Shown: positions 8,585-18,100 of the stretch, one piece after another
How the letters are laid out: each line of letters begins with the position of its first letter
Position numbering within the stretch: the stretch's first letter is position 1
Source of the DNA: Mariprofundus sp. EBB-1
GTDB lineage: Bacteria > Pseudomonadota > Zetaproteobacteria > Mariprofundales > Mariprofundaceae
Length of the DNA: 64,000 nucleotides
Assembly: GCF_003665155.1 (NCBI RefSeq)
Contig: NZ_RCFQ01000003.1
Coordinates: 1-64,000 of the forward strand
Direction of reading: 5' to 3'
Made by a program: the position numbers and the translations under genes
Notes under the pieces: generated by a model
The model's database searches: none
What the model saw: the letters and a program-made list of their open reading frames with translations, nothing else
Told to the model about the DNA's origin: nothing

Positions 8585-10177
8585 TTAGCGCACGCCCTGA
8601 GACTTGAGATATTCCTCATAGGTTCCGTGATAATCAACGATGCCATCCGGGGTAATTTCAATAATACGGGTGGCTACAGTGGCAATGAGTTCACGATCAT
8701 GACTGACAAAAATCAGTGTGCCCGGATATGCTGCTAAGGCCACGTTCAATGATTCGATAAACTCCATATCCATATGGTTGGTCGGCTCATCCAGCAACAT
8801 CACATTGGGGTTCTGGAACATAAACTTACCAAACAGCATGCGTCCCTTTTCACCACCGGAAAGTGCTTTCACCGATTTGTTGATATCATTCTGTGAAAAC
8901 AGCATGCGCCCGAGATTACCACGCACTTCCTGTTCACCGTGCTCTTCCCGCTTCCACTGTGTCATCCAGTCAAACAGGGTGACATCCTCAGCAAAATCAG
9001 CTGAATGATCCTGAGCGTAATAACCCAGTTTTACATTTTCCGACCATTTGATTTCACCCGAAGTAGCTGCCAGATCACCAGCCAGACAACGCAATAGCGT
9101 GGTTTTACCAATACCATTGGGGCCAATCACTGCCACACGTTCACCTACAGGCACCATCAAATCAAAATTTTCAAACAGTAACTGATCATCAAAACCTTTG
9201 CTCAATTCATTGAGTTTAAGTGCAACTTTGTTCAGCGGTTTATCCTGTGAGAATTTCATATAAGGACTGACACGGCTGGAAGGTTTTACTTCATCGAGTT
9301 TGATCTTATCCAGTTTTTTGGCGCGTGATTGTGCCTGCGTAGCCTTGGATGCATTGGCTGAGAAACGGCGTACAAACGCCTGCAGTTCCTGAATCTCTTC
9401 GGTCTTCTTGGCATTGGCCGTTAACAGCTGCTCCTGAACCAGTGCTGCCGCTTCCATATAATTGTCATAATTGCCCGGGTACATGCGCAATTCGCCATAA
9501 TCCAAATCAGCCATGTGGGTGCAAACACTGTTAAGGAAGTGACGGTCATGGGAAATAATGATCATGGTACTTTTGCGTTCCTTGATCACGCCTTCCAACC
9601 AACGGATTGCATTGAGGTCCAGGTTATTGGTTGGCTCATCCAGTAGAATAATCTCCGGGTTACCAAACAGTGCTTGGGCTAGCAATACACGCAGTTTTAA
9701 ACCGGGCGCAATGGATTTCATTAGATTGTAGTGATCTTCAACCGGAATACCCATATCGATAAGCAGATCACCAGCATCGGGTTCGGCACTATAGCCATCC
9801 ATGTCGGCAAATTCGCTTTCCAGATCACCGGCACGCATGCCGTCCTCTTCGCTTAACTCTTCCTGAGAATAGAGAAACTCACGCTCCTGTTTCACCTTCC
9901 ACAGTTTCTCATGACCCATCATCACGGTATCGATTACGCTGATATCTTCAAAGGCGAAATGATCCTGACGCAATTTACCAAGGCGCTGATGCTCACCAAT
10001 GCTGACGTGGCCATTGGTAGGTTCCAGATCACCACCCAGAATTTTTATCAAGGTGGATTTTCCGCAACCATTTGCGCCAATCAAACCATAACGATTGTTA
10101 TCGCTGAATTTGACTGAAATGTTTTCAAACAGGGGCTTATCCCCGAATTGCATAGTAATACCAGATGTAGAAATCAA
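8585..10177 (-). CDS. ybiT: ABC-F ATPase, YbiT type
   Basis: This soluble 530-residue protein has two ABC ATPase domains and no membrane segments, as in the ribosome-associated ABC-F family. It is closest to YbiT: the opening (S)[19 protein letters not shown] and the ending [13 protein letters not shown] match that subfamily. Walker A sites are GANGCGKS and GPNGIGKT; the second domain has LSGGEKGRM. The [18 protein letters not shown] linker is present. ABC-F proteins act on the ribosomal E-site. The open frame runs to 10297, but I chose TTG 10177. It gives the family N-terminus and is preceded by GGA seven to ten bases upstream; ATG 10210 is the alternative. Confidence 0.9.
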   Translation of the reverse strand: MISTSGITMQFGDKPLFENISVKFSDNNRYGLIGANGCGKSTLIKILGGDLEPTNGHVSIGEHQRLGKLRQDHFAFEDISVIDTVMMGHEKLWKVKQEREFLYSQEELSEEDGMRAGDLESEFADMDGYSAEPDAGDLLIDMGIPVEDHYNLMKSIAPGLKLRVLLAQALFGNPEIILLDEPTNNLDLNAIRWLEGVIKERKSTMIIISHDRHFLNSVCTHMADLDYGELRMYPGNYDNYMEAAALVQEQLLTANAKKTEEIQELQAFVRRFSANASKATQAQSRAKKLDKIKLDEVKPSSRVSPYMKFSQDKPLNKVALKLNELSKGFDDQLLFENFDLMVPVGERVAVIGPNGIGKTTLLRCLAGDLAATSGEIKWSENVKLGYYAQDHSADFAEDVTLFDWMTQWKREEHGEQEVRGNLGRMLFSQNDINKSVKALSGGEKGRMLFGKFMFQNPNVMLLDEPTNHMDMEFIESLNVALAAYPGTLIFVSHDRELIATVATRIIEITPDGIVDYHGTYEEYLKSQGVR

Positions 10178-10374
10178 TGAACTATTCCGTGAGACATAAA
10201 ATTTAACCATGCAATAGTCGTTGCAAAACATGGCTTGAAAAGTGGTGCAGCTTAGTGTTGAGCATAATATATACAAGTTAGAGATCGAATAATGCATTCA
10301 TAGCACTATCTCGAAAGCTTCAATACCGATGCTGAAATTCACATGCAACAGCGCTTACGCCCAAGGTGCCCGAC

Positions 10375-10797
10375 TTACTTAACAGCGTACTCCGCGACTT
10401 GTTCATAACGCGTGATCTGATGATGAATGGGATCACTATATTGCTCAACACCAAGCCACTGAATCGCTTTTTCAAGCCCATCACTGCGCAAAATGCGTAT
10501 TTCATCCAGGTCAGCCACTTCTGCTGCTGATTTATATATCCTGGCTAAGCCAAAACTCACGGCGCTTTTCGTAACAAAGGCAACCTTCCCATGCGAACGA
10601 AATTTCGCTTTTTTCATCCGTTTTCCAGCAGAGAAAATAGCTTTAAAGGATAGGTCGCGTGTTGATATGCTTTTGCACATCACAACCAAACCAAGTTTTC
10701 CGGGGCTGTCATATTGATCTTCAAGCATTCTGGAGATATGGGCATCCAACTGCTCATCAGTCACCAGCCCATGCAGAATGACCAGCATGAAATTCAT
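10375..10797 (-). CDS. Conserved hypothetical protein, possible STAS/SpoIIAA-like fold
   Basis: The 140-residue product alternates predicted strands and helices: FMLVILHG, then a helix DEQLDAHISRML, then KLGLVVMC, then KVAFVTKSAVSFGLARIYKSAAE, then an EIRILRSDGLEKAIQWL ending. This layout is like small STAS or SpoIIAA-like proteins, but I do not recognise the family with certainty. The first ATG is at 10797 and has no ribosome site. Eleven codons upstream a perfect AGGAG lies six bases before an in-frame ATC at 10825-10827, so the true start may be non-canonical (see findings). It lies downstream of cstA and may be co-transcribed with it. Confidence 0.6.
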   Translation of the reverse strand: MNFMLVILHGLVTDEQLDAHISRMLEDQYDSPGKLGLVVMCKSISTRDLSFKAIFSAGKRMKKAKFRSHGKVAFVTKSAVSFGLARIYKSAAEVADLDEIRILRSDGLEKAIQWLGVEQYSDPIHHQITRYEQVAEYAVK

Positions 10798-10829
10798 ATC
10801 ATCAAAATGTTCAAAATGAATGCCGATGG

Positions 10830-10934
10830 CTAACTCCTGGCGCGAAGCTTCTTGGTACCATCTTCATTAATAGCATAAAATTTCAAGAATACAATCTTGA
10901 TTAGGTGGTGCTGATCATCGCGAACAGCTTCCAT
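10830..10934 (-). CDS. Possible 34-residue small protein downstream of cstA
   Basis: A short frame starts with ATG at 10934, 13 bp after the cstA stop, and ends with TAG at 10830-10832, inside the ribosome site of the next gene. The product would be a lysine-rich peptide beginning MEAVRDDQHH. No ribosome site is visible before the ATG, and I know no family for it. It could serve only to couple translation to the following gene, whose apparent start lies within five bases of this stop. It is not the usual CstA-linked YbdD/YjiX protein. Treat it as speculative. Confidence 0.2.
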   Translation of the reverse strand: MEAVRDDQHHLIKIVFLKFYAINEDGTKKLRARS

Positions 10935-10947
10935 GCTGGTTGTTGTA

Positions 10948-12651
10948 CTAGGTCGTAGTTTGATCCAATTTTCTATCATCTCTCACTTGTTTGACCACCA
11001 GCAAGGCTTCAACCAACACCCAGAATGCCAGCATAAAAATCGCTGCTCCAACGGCAGCAACTGTCCATTGCCCATTCCCTACAGCCTTGAAGATGCCCAT
11101 CACCATGCCGGAGATGGTGGCCCCAAGTACAAGCAACATCGGTAACATGGTATAGAGAATAGGTTTTTTCTTACGATAGAGATAAATGGTAACGGTTAGC
11201 AGTGTTAAACCAGCCAGAATCTGATTGGTGGTGCCAAACAAAGTCCACAAAAATAGACCTGCTGGTTTGCCGTCCATGGTGAAAAAGGCAAAGAAACCAA
11301 TCGCAGCAATGGCCAGGGTTGTCGCAACATAACGATTCCCCAATGCTTTTACATGGATGGTTTCACCGATTTCTTCAAGATTAAAGCGTAATAGCCGCGC
11401 GCCGGTATCGACACTGGTCATGGCAAAACCGACGACAACAACCGAGATAAATGCTGCAGCATAATCCACGGGAATACCTAGTTGGTGAATAAAATTGGCA
11501 TTGCCCTGAATAAACACACCAAGTTTTTGATGTAGACCGGCGGCTTTTTCCCATGAACCATAAAAAGATTCCCACTCTGCACGCGACGAAAATGCCCCTG
11601 CCGTGGTCGCCAATACGGCCAACAGTGCTAACAACGATTCACCAATCATGCCAACATACCCCACAAAGGGAGCATCGCTCTCTTTATTCAGCTGTTTGGA
11701 TGTAGTGCCGGAAGCGACCAAGCCGTGGAATCCGGACACTGCCCCACAAGCAATAACGATAAACAAAAACGGCATCAGCGGCGGAGCACCGACAGGATTA
11801 GGGTTAACGGCGGGTGCAACCCAGTCAGGAGATAGCAAGAAGAACCCGGCCAGCATCATAAACAGGGCCAGATACAATAGCAGAGAATTGAGGAAATCCC
11901 GTGGCTGCAGTAGCAACCAGACAGGCAAAATACTGGCAATAAAGGCATACACCAACAGAGACCATGTCCAGTCGCTGGCTGTGAAGCCTGTGATAGGCAT
12001 TTCCAGTCCGATACTTGTAGTGACCAGCATTAATACAAAACCCACGGCAATCATGGGCCATAAGGGGAAATTCTTTTTATAGACCAGAAAACCAATCACC
12101 ATGGCGATTAACATCAATGAGTAGGTCGGAAAGACCGCTTCCGGATGCGCTGTGGCCGGGATGTTGGCTACATCCGGTGCTGCAAACAGGCCTGAAATAA
12201 CCAGCACAAAAACGCCCATTGCCAGAGCCACAAGGAAGAAGATCACCAACAGAAACAATAAGCGTGTACGTGGACTGATGACATCACGGGCAATCGAACC
12301 AACACTTTGTCCTTTATGGCGAATGGAGAGTACCAGCGCAGAAAAATCATGCACTGCACCCACCAGCAAGGTGCCAAATACCACCCAGCACAGTGCTGGT
12401 ACCCAGCCCCAGATCACCGCGATGGCAGGGCCTAGCATAGGCGCTAAGCCGGCAATGGATGCATAATGGTGGCCAAAAAGAATGTATTTGTTGGACGGCA
12501 CATAATCGACGCCGTCCTGCATGCTATGCGCTGGTGTGATGTTATCATCATTCAATTCAAATATTTTTTTACTTAAAATACCTTTGGCATAAAAGTGAAA
12601 AAACACGAGATACAGGCACAACACCGTAATCGTCATTACTACAGGACTCAT
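10948..12651 (-). CDS. cstA: CstA-family pyruvate/peptide transporter (carbon starvation protein)
   Basis: This 567-residue integral membrane protein has about 15 hydrophobic helices and the CstA signature around GHHYASIAGLAPMLGPAIAVIWGW. A second conserved block SGFHGLVASGTTSKQLNKESDA is near the middle. CstA proteins take up pyruvate or peptides and are often induced on carbon starvation. The open frame begins at 12738, but ATG 12651 is preferred: GGAGG lies eight bases ahead and the first helix begins right after it. It is divergent from the parvulin gene. No CstA-linked DUF466 protein is present. Confidence 0.9.
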   Translation of the reverse strand: MSPVVMTITVLCLYLVFFHFYAKGILSKKIFELNDDNITPAHSMQDGVDYVPSNKYILFGHHYASIAGLAPMLGPAIAVIWGWVPALCWVVFGTLLVGAVHDFSALVLSIRHKGQSVGSIARDVISPRTRLLFLLVIFFLVALAMGVFVLVISGLFAAPDVANIPATAHPEAVFPTYSLMLIAMVIGFLVYKKNFPLWPMIAVGFVLMLVTTSIGLEMPITGFTASDWTWSLLVYAFIASILPVWLLLQPRDFLNSLLLYLALFMMLAGFFLLSPDWVAPAVNPNPVGAPPLMPFLFIVIACGAVSGFHGLVASGTTSKQLNKESDAPFVGYVGMIGESLLALLAVLATTAGAFSSRAEWESFYGSWEKAAGLHQKLGVFIQGNANFIHQLGIPVDYAAAFISVVVVGFAMTSVDTGARLLRFNLEEIGETIHVKALGNRYVATTLAIAAIGFFAFFTMDGKPAGLFLWTLFGTTNQILAGLTLLTVTIYLYRKKKPILYTMLPMLLVLGATISGMVMGIFKAVGNGQWTVAAVGAAIFMLAFWVLVEALLVVKQVRDDRKLDQTTT

Positions 12652-12749
12652 CCCATACCCTCCATCTTCAAGGCAACCAAATGGGTGATTGCTTGTCGTA
12701 CAAGCGCAGCACGCTACCCTAGCGCCCAAACTGAACAAGGGGATCCGTT

Positions 12750-13589
12750 ATGCGGCAACTGATGTTATTCGCTTTACTGCTCAGCTTCACGGCATGCCAA
12801 CAGCAGGGCGATTTACCAAAACTTGAAGCCATCAATAGCAGCCCTGTGGTTGCGGTGGTCAACGGCATTAGTATTCATGAATCCGATATCGATAATGAAA
12901 TGGCCAACCTGCCAGATCCCATGATTCAATACCGCAATGACCCCAAGGCGCGCACGCATATTTTACGTTCACTCATTCGCCGCATTGCCATCAGCCAGAA
13001 AGCCAAACGCCTGGGGCTGGATATGAATCCGGCCATCAAGCAGCGTATGCAGGCTGCGCAACGCCAGATTTTAATTGGAGCTGCAAAATCCTGGCAGTTG
13101 GCACAAATGGTGGTCATTCAAACAAGCGAAATAGAAGCCTATTACAACAACCATTACGACGAATTCAGCGTACCAGAACAGGCCCATGCACGTCATATTC
13201 TGTTGGGTTCTGAAAAAGAGGCCTGGCAGGTACTGAAAAAGCTACGCCGCAATCGCAGCCTGTTTGAGAAACTGGCCGCGAGCCATTCTCTGGACAGTAA
13301 CAACAAATCACGCGGCGGAAACCTCAACTGGTTCCCGCGTGGGGTGATGGTAAAGGCATTTGACGATGTCGCCTTTTCTTTGAAAAAAAATGGCCTGAGT
13401 ACGCCGGTAAAAACAAAGTTTGGCTGGCATATCATTGAACTATTAGGCAAACGCCCGGCCATGCAAAAGCCTGTTGAAGAGGTGCGTGATGAGATCATCA
13501 GCACAATAGAGCATCAGCGTTTGCAACAATGGTATGAACTAGTGGAGAAAGAAATGAAGATCTCCATCACCAAACCGGAATACCAATAG
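12750..13589 (+). CDS. Peptidyl-prolyl cis-trans isomerase, parvulin-type lipoprotein
   Basis: The protein has a lipoprotein signal: a hydrophobic stretch ending LSFTAC, with the Cys at about residue 16. It is therefore probably anchored to a membrane facing the periplasm. An N-terminal SurA/PrsA-like chaperone part (about 30-140) is followed by one parvulin domain (about 145-235). That domain shows the typical ARHIL strand, SRGGNLNWFPRG loop, and FGWHIIELL ending. Such proteins help fold outer-membrane or secreted proteins. The gene starts about 100 bp from the divergent cstA and is the last housekeeping gene before the accessory island. Confidence 0.9.
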   Translation: MRQLMLFALLLSFTACQQQGDLPKLEAINSSPVVAVVNGISIHESDIDNEMANLPDPMIQYRNDPKARTHILRSLIRRIAISQKAKRLGLDMNPAIKQRMQAAQRQILIGAAKSWQLAQMVVIQTSEIEAYYNNHYDEFSVPEQAHARHILLGSEKEAWQVLKKLRRNRSLFEKLAASHSLDSNNKSRGGNLNWFPRGVMVKAFDDVAFSLKKNGLSTPVKTKFGWHIIELLGKRPAMQKPVEEVRDEIISTIEHQRLQQWYELVEKEMKISITKPEYQ

Positions 13590-13858
13590 TTCAAGGTGCT
13601 CGCCAGTGCGCCTTCATCTCAGTCAATCAATCACCGCTGTTATTCAGTAACTGAGTTTATATCTACGGTTAAAATTGGACCGTCAGTGCTTGTGAGAAAA
13701 TACCTGCTTTTCTTCCCGGAGCAGTATCAAATCAGATGACGAATCCGAGTTTAATACCCGTAAAGGGGAGCGTCCTCTTTAGCTTGCATAGAGGCCCAAC
13801 TTGCACTTCCTCTCTTTGTTGATTAATCTTATGAGTAAATTAACTCAACGGAGTAATC
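13590..13858 (+). other. Intergenic region ahead of the accessory ATPase/nuclease cassette
   Basis: There is no gene in this 269-bp gap. It should hold the promoter of the cassette. A GGAG ribosome site is at 13850-13853, five bases before the ATG. Just upstream lie a small palindrome GATTAATC (13821-13828) and an imperfect inverted repeat GAGT...ACTC (13834-13847), either of which could be an operator. A weak -35/-10-like pair (TTGCAC at 13801, TAATCT at 13824) is possible. No terminator with a T-run follows the parvulin gene. Confidence 0.35.
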
Positions 13859-15115
13859 ATGGCTATTGCTGGGTATCAGCGCAAAGAAGTTGACGCACTA
13901 CAACTCAGGCTTTCCGAGCCCCCCAGGTTCCTTCTGTTTATCGCAGGCCCACGACAAGTAGGCAAAACAACCATGGTTCAGCAGACTTTGGCACAGTACC
14001 CCTCTGCACAATACAGCTTTATCCCGGTTGATCGACCAGATGACGCACCCGCGTCAAGCATAACCAGCTCTTCCAGTGAACCTATTGATCTTTCTTTTGG
14101 GCCTCGTGATGCCCGATGGCTAGTAGGTAAATGGCAACAAGCACGCATAGCAGCACGACAATCTGAAAGCGGCCATATTCTTATCCTCGACGAAATTCAG
14201 AAAGTTCCGCAATGGTCGGAAGCTGTGAAAGGCTTATGGGACGCTGACCGTGCAGAAGGGTTGAACCTGCATGTGATTCTTCTCGGCTCATCTCCCTTGC
14301 TCATGCAGCAAGGGATGAGCGAAAGCTTAGCCGGGCGCTTTGAGTTGATTCCCCTCACCCATTGGTCGTTTGTAGAAATGCATGATGCCTTTGGTTTCGA
14401 TCGTGATGACTACATCTACTTTGGTGGTTATCCGGGGGCGGCTCCGCTCATTCAGGATGAGTCGCGATGGCGCAATTATGTAACCGGAAGTCTTATCAAG
14501 CCGAGCATTGAGAAAGACATTTTTGAGATGACCAGAGTTGATAAGCCAGCCTTGCTTAAACAGCTCTTTCATCTTGGAGCCGCCTATTCGGGGCAGATTG
14601 TGGCGTTAAGTAATATGAAGGGTCAGCTCCAGAATGCAGGCAATGAAACAACATTGGCTCACTATCTGGATCTGCTGGAGAACGCTGGACTATTAGTAGG
14701 CATGCAAAAGTATTATCGGGGTCAGATAAAGAGGCGTAAGTCACCACCAAAGCTTAACGTTCTGAACAATGCTTTGATGACGGCTACATCGGGATATTCC
14801 AAAGTGGAGGCTATAGCGGATCGAACATACTGGGGAAGAATCGTTGAAAGCGCAGTTGGTCAGCACCTGTACAATTCCGGTAGACCTGATTGTTTTTTGC
14901 ATTATTGGCGTGAAGAACCGAATGAGGTTGATTTTGTTATTGAGCGAGGCAATCGAATTGCCGCCATCGAAGTCAAGAGCGGCACAGTGCCGATACGTGC
15001 CAAAGGCCTAGAATTATTTGAAAAGAAGTTTGGCGCTTGTCAAAAACATCTAGTCGGCGATGGTGGCATCCCATTGGTCGAATTTCTTTCTTATCCGGCA
15101 GAGCATTGGCTATGA
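13859..15115 (+). CDS. AAA_14/DUF4143 ATPase with PD-(D/E)XK-like C-terminus
   Basis: The 418-residue product has an N-terminal P-loop ATPase: Walker A GPRQVGKTT at 30-38, Walker B ILILDEIQ at 107-114, and a GSSPLLM sensor at 143-149. A central winged-helix-like part follows (about 220-300). Its C-terminal DUF4143 region keeps the nuclease-like residues E330 (IVES), D358 (EVDFV) and E371-x-K373 (EVKSG). These proteins are common in accessory DNA; their role is mostly unproven. The last four bases (ATGA) overlap the start of the next gene, so the two are translationally coupled. I infer a defence or DNA-transaction role as partner of that gene. Confidence 0.85.
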   Translation: MAIAGYQRKEVDALQLRLSEPPRFLLFIAGPRQVGKTTMVQQTLAQYPSAQYSFIPVDRPDDAPASSITSSSSEPIDLSFGPRDARWLVGKWQQARIAARQSESGHILILDEIQKVPQWSEAVKGLWDADRAEGLNLHVILLGSSPLLMQQGMSESLAGRFELIPLTHWSFVEMHDAFGFDRDDYIYFGGYPGAAPLIQDESRWRNYVTGSLIKPSIEKDIFEMTRVDKPALLKQLFHLGAAYSGQIVALSNMKGQLQNAGNETTLAHYLDLLENAGLLVGMQKYYRGQIKRRKSPPKLNVLNNALMTATSGYSKVEAIADRTYWGRIVESAVGQHLYNSGRPDCFLHYWREEPNEVDFVIERGNRIAAIEVKSGTVPIRAKGLELFEKKFGACQKHLVGDGGIPLVEFLSYPAEHWL

Positions 15116-18100
15116 ATTCAGCCTCTCAGCCATTTCTTGTTCGTCGCTCCTGCACTCGTAAAGCTGAGAACAATCAGCAGGAAGAAAGTCAGTCGTTTGA
15201 ATCGTATAGGCAACTCCCTGCTTATGTGTTACTGGGTGATCCGGGGGCCGGAAAAACGGAATCGTTCAAGTTGGAAGCTGAAGAGTCAGGCGGCAAGTAT
15301 GTTCGGGCGCGGGATTTTGTAATTCCGGGACTCTGTAATCTTCAAAAGGATGAAACTATATTTATCGATGGGCTGGATGAGGTGCCCTCAGCAGGAGATC
15401 AGCGCCACCCGCTTGATCGGATTCGGGAAAGATTGGTGGCAATGGGTCGTCCCCGGTTCCGTCTTTCCTGTCGTGAGGCTGATTGGCTGGGAAAAAGTGG
15501 CGAAACAGACATGCAGGCAGTGTCACCTGGTGGTCAAATCGCCACACTTTATCTGGATGCACTGAATGACGATGCCATTATCGAAATTCTTGAACATAAT
15601 CAGGCCGTAACTGCCCCCTCAGCTTTTATGAAACAAGCAAGGCTTCATGGCCTTCACGAATTGCTTCGAAACCCACAAATGCTCGACATGCTGATTAAAG
15701 CTGTGGGTGATGGCTCATGGCCAAGCAGCCGAACCGAAATATATGAGATGGCTTGCAAGAAACTTGTGCGGGAAAAGAACCCAGTGCACAAACAGGCAAC
15801 CAAAGATAACGACCCCTCAGTCGAAGCAATGCTAAACGCAGCAGGCTATCTCAATGCCATCCATCTGATTGCTGGTCGTGGAGGTTTCGACCTTGATTGC
15901 GATGATAGTTCAGATCAATTTGTTTGCTGGAGAGAATTGAAAGAATCACAACTCCCCTTACTCCCCGTATTGAAAAGTAATCTGTTTCGGCTTGAAGGTG
16001 ATATGCGTACTCCTGTTCATCGCAGCGTGGCCGAGTTTCTAGGAGCGAGGTGTATATCGGAGCGCATAGATCAAGGGTTGCCATGCCATCGTATATTGGC
16101 GCTTATCTGCGGGGAAGATGGCGGCATCATCCCCGATCTGAGGGGGCTTGCTGCATGGCTTGCTGCTCACAATCGAAGTGCCAGAACCGCATTGATCGAG
16201 CGGGATGTGCTCGGTGTCGTGCTTTATGGTGATGTACGCAGTTTTTCGGTGGAGGACAAGAAGCGAGTCCTGGATGCACTGTATGCCGAAGCAGAGCGAT
16301 ATACCTGGTTCCGCTCGGATGATTGGGCCGATTCTCCGTTTGGAGCATTGGGAACCAGAGACATGGAGGAGACCTTTCTCGCCATACTCTCCTCACCCTC
16401 CCGTATCATTGCCGATCAGTCTCTGTTGAATTGTGTGCTTGATGCCATTCGTTACGGTGAGTCAATGCAGTCACTTTCTCAACCGCTCGAACGTATCGTG
16501 CGAGATAGCAGTTATTTGGGATATATCCGAAGAAATGCTTTTGAAGCACTGGTTCACGGAGTTCATGCCGAGATACTTTCGCTACATCAACTGGCAAAGG
16601 ACATTCGTGACGGGCTTGTCGAGGACAATGAAGATGAATTGATCGGCACATTACTTAGAGAACTTTACCCATCAGTTATCCAGCCGGCAGAGGTGTTCGA
16701 ATATCTCCATTCACCAAAAACTCAGGCGGTTAACAGCTATAGCATGTTTTGGCGTCATCACCTTGAGAGACAGACGCCAGACGAACGGCTACCAATTGTA
16801 CTCGATCAATTGGTAATAGAACGAAGCAAGAATAAAGAAACGTTCCACTCAAGTCGTTTCGATCGCATGGATGGCAATCTGTTGGCGCGCAGTATCGAAG
16901 CGCATGGCGATGCCATATCAGATGAACGGCTCCTCACATGGTTGGGGGTCGGTTCGGATGAGTTTGATATTCCAAGATTGGAAAAGGAAGATGTTGAGCG
17001 AATCGCGGCATGGTTTGGTGGCAGACCAGATCGATACAAGTCTTTAATCCAGTTGGTAGCCTCATTGAGCACAACCAAGCCTGATCCAATAGGCAGCTTG
17101 AATAAAATGATGTTCAGGCTTCAGTTGGCAAATGTGCCGACGGATATTGAAACATGGTGGCTTGAAAAAGCAGCTACAGAATCAAATGAAGAGTTAGCTC
17201 ATTTTTATTTCGTTCAGGCTGTTCGTCCGTCATTGATTCATGATGGAGGTAATGGCTTTTTGCCATTAACGAAAACCCAGATATTTGAAGCTTGGTTGGA
17301 ATACAATCCAAAGTTTGAACCGTATTTTGAGCCATTTATTTCGTGCAAGCTCGGAGATTGGGAACAGGAGCACGCCCAGCGTCAACAAAAACAGGAGGGA
17401 GAAGAAGAGGAGAAAAGAGACAAACTACTTGCTGTCTATCGGGAGCATATTGAGGCCATCCGGGATGGTAGCGCCTACCCACAAATTCTTCACGATCTTG
17501 CTTTGGCGTATAACGGGCATATCCATGATGCAAACGGCGACACACCAGAAGAGAGGTTGTATCAGTTCCTCGGTGGCGATTCGGAGTTGATTGAAGCAGC
17601 GGCGATAAGTTTCAGGCATACGCTTGATCGCCCCGACCTCCCGACCGTCAAGGAAATTGCCGACCTAGGGTTAGAAGGCAGAATGCACTATATCCGTCCG
17701 GCATGTCTGGTGGGCATGGATCAGCGCTATAGCCTTGATTCGGATAAGGCTCTGATTCTTCCCGATGAACTCCTTTCCCGGATGCTCTTATTTCGTTTAA
17801 CGGATGGTATGGGCGATGAACCAGCGTGGTTTGAAGCCTTGGTAAACACAAGGTCAGAACTCGTTGCTAATGCTTTTCTTGCCTATGTACTTCCCATGCT
17901 GCGTGCAAAAAAAGAACATATCCACGGTCTGCATTTGCTTACAGGTAAAAATGCCTATACTGAAGTGTCTCAGCTTACGCTCTCAAAACTGCTAGAAAGC
18001 TTTCCTGTCCGTGCCAATGTCAAACAACTGCCATTTATATTCAACGATCTGCTTAAAGGCGCACTCCGTTATCTAAATAAAAAACAGCTCTCGGATCTGT

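Noticed and set aside
15037-15111. Earlier start of the giant NTPase at 15037
   Set aside because: These 25 codons lie inside the DUF4143 gene in another frame. ATG 15112 makes the typical ATGA overlap.
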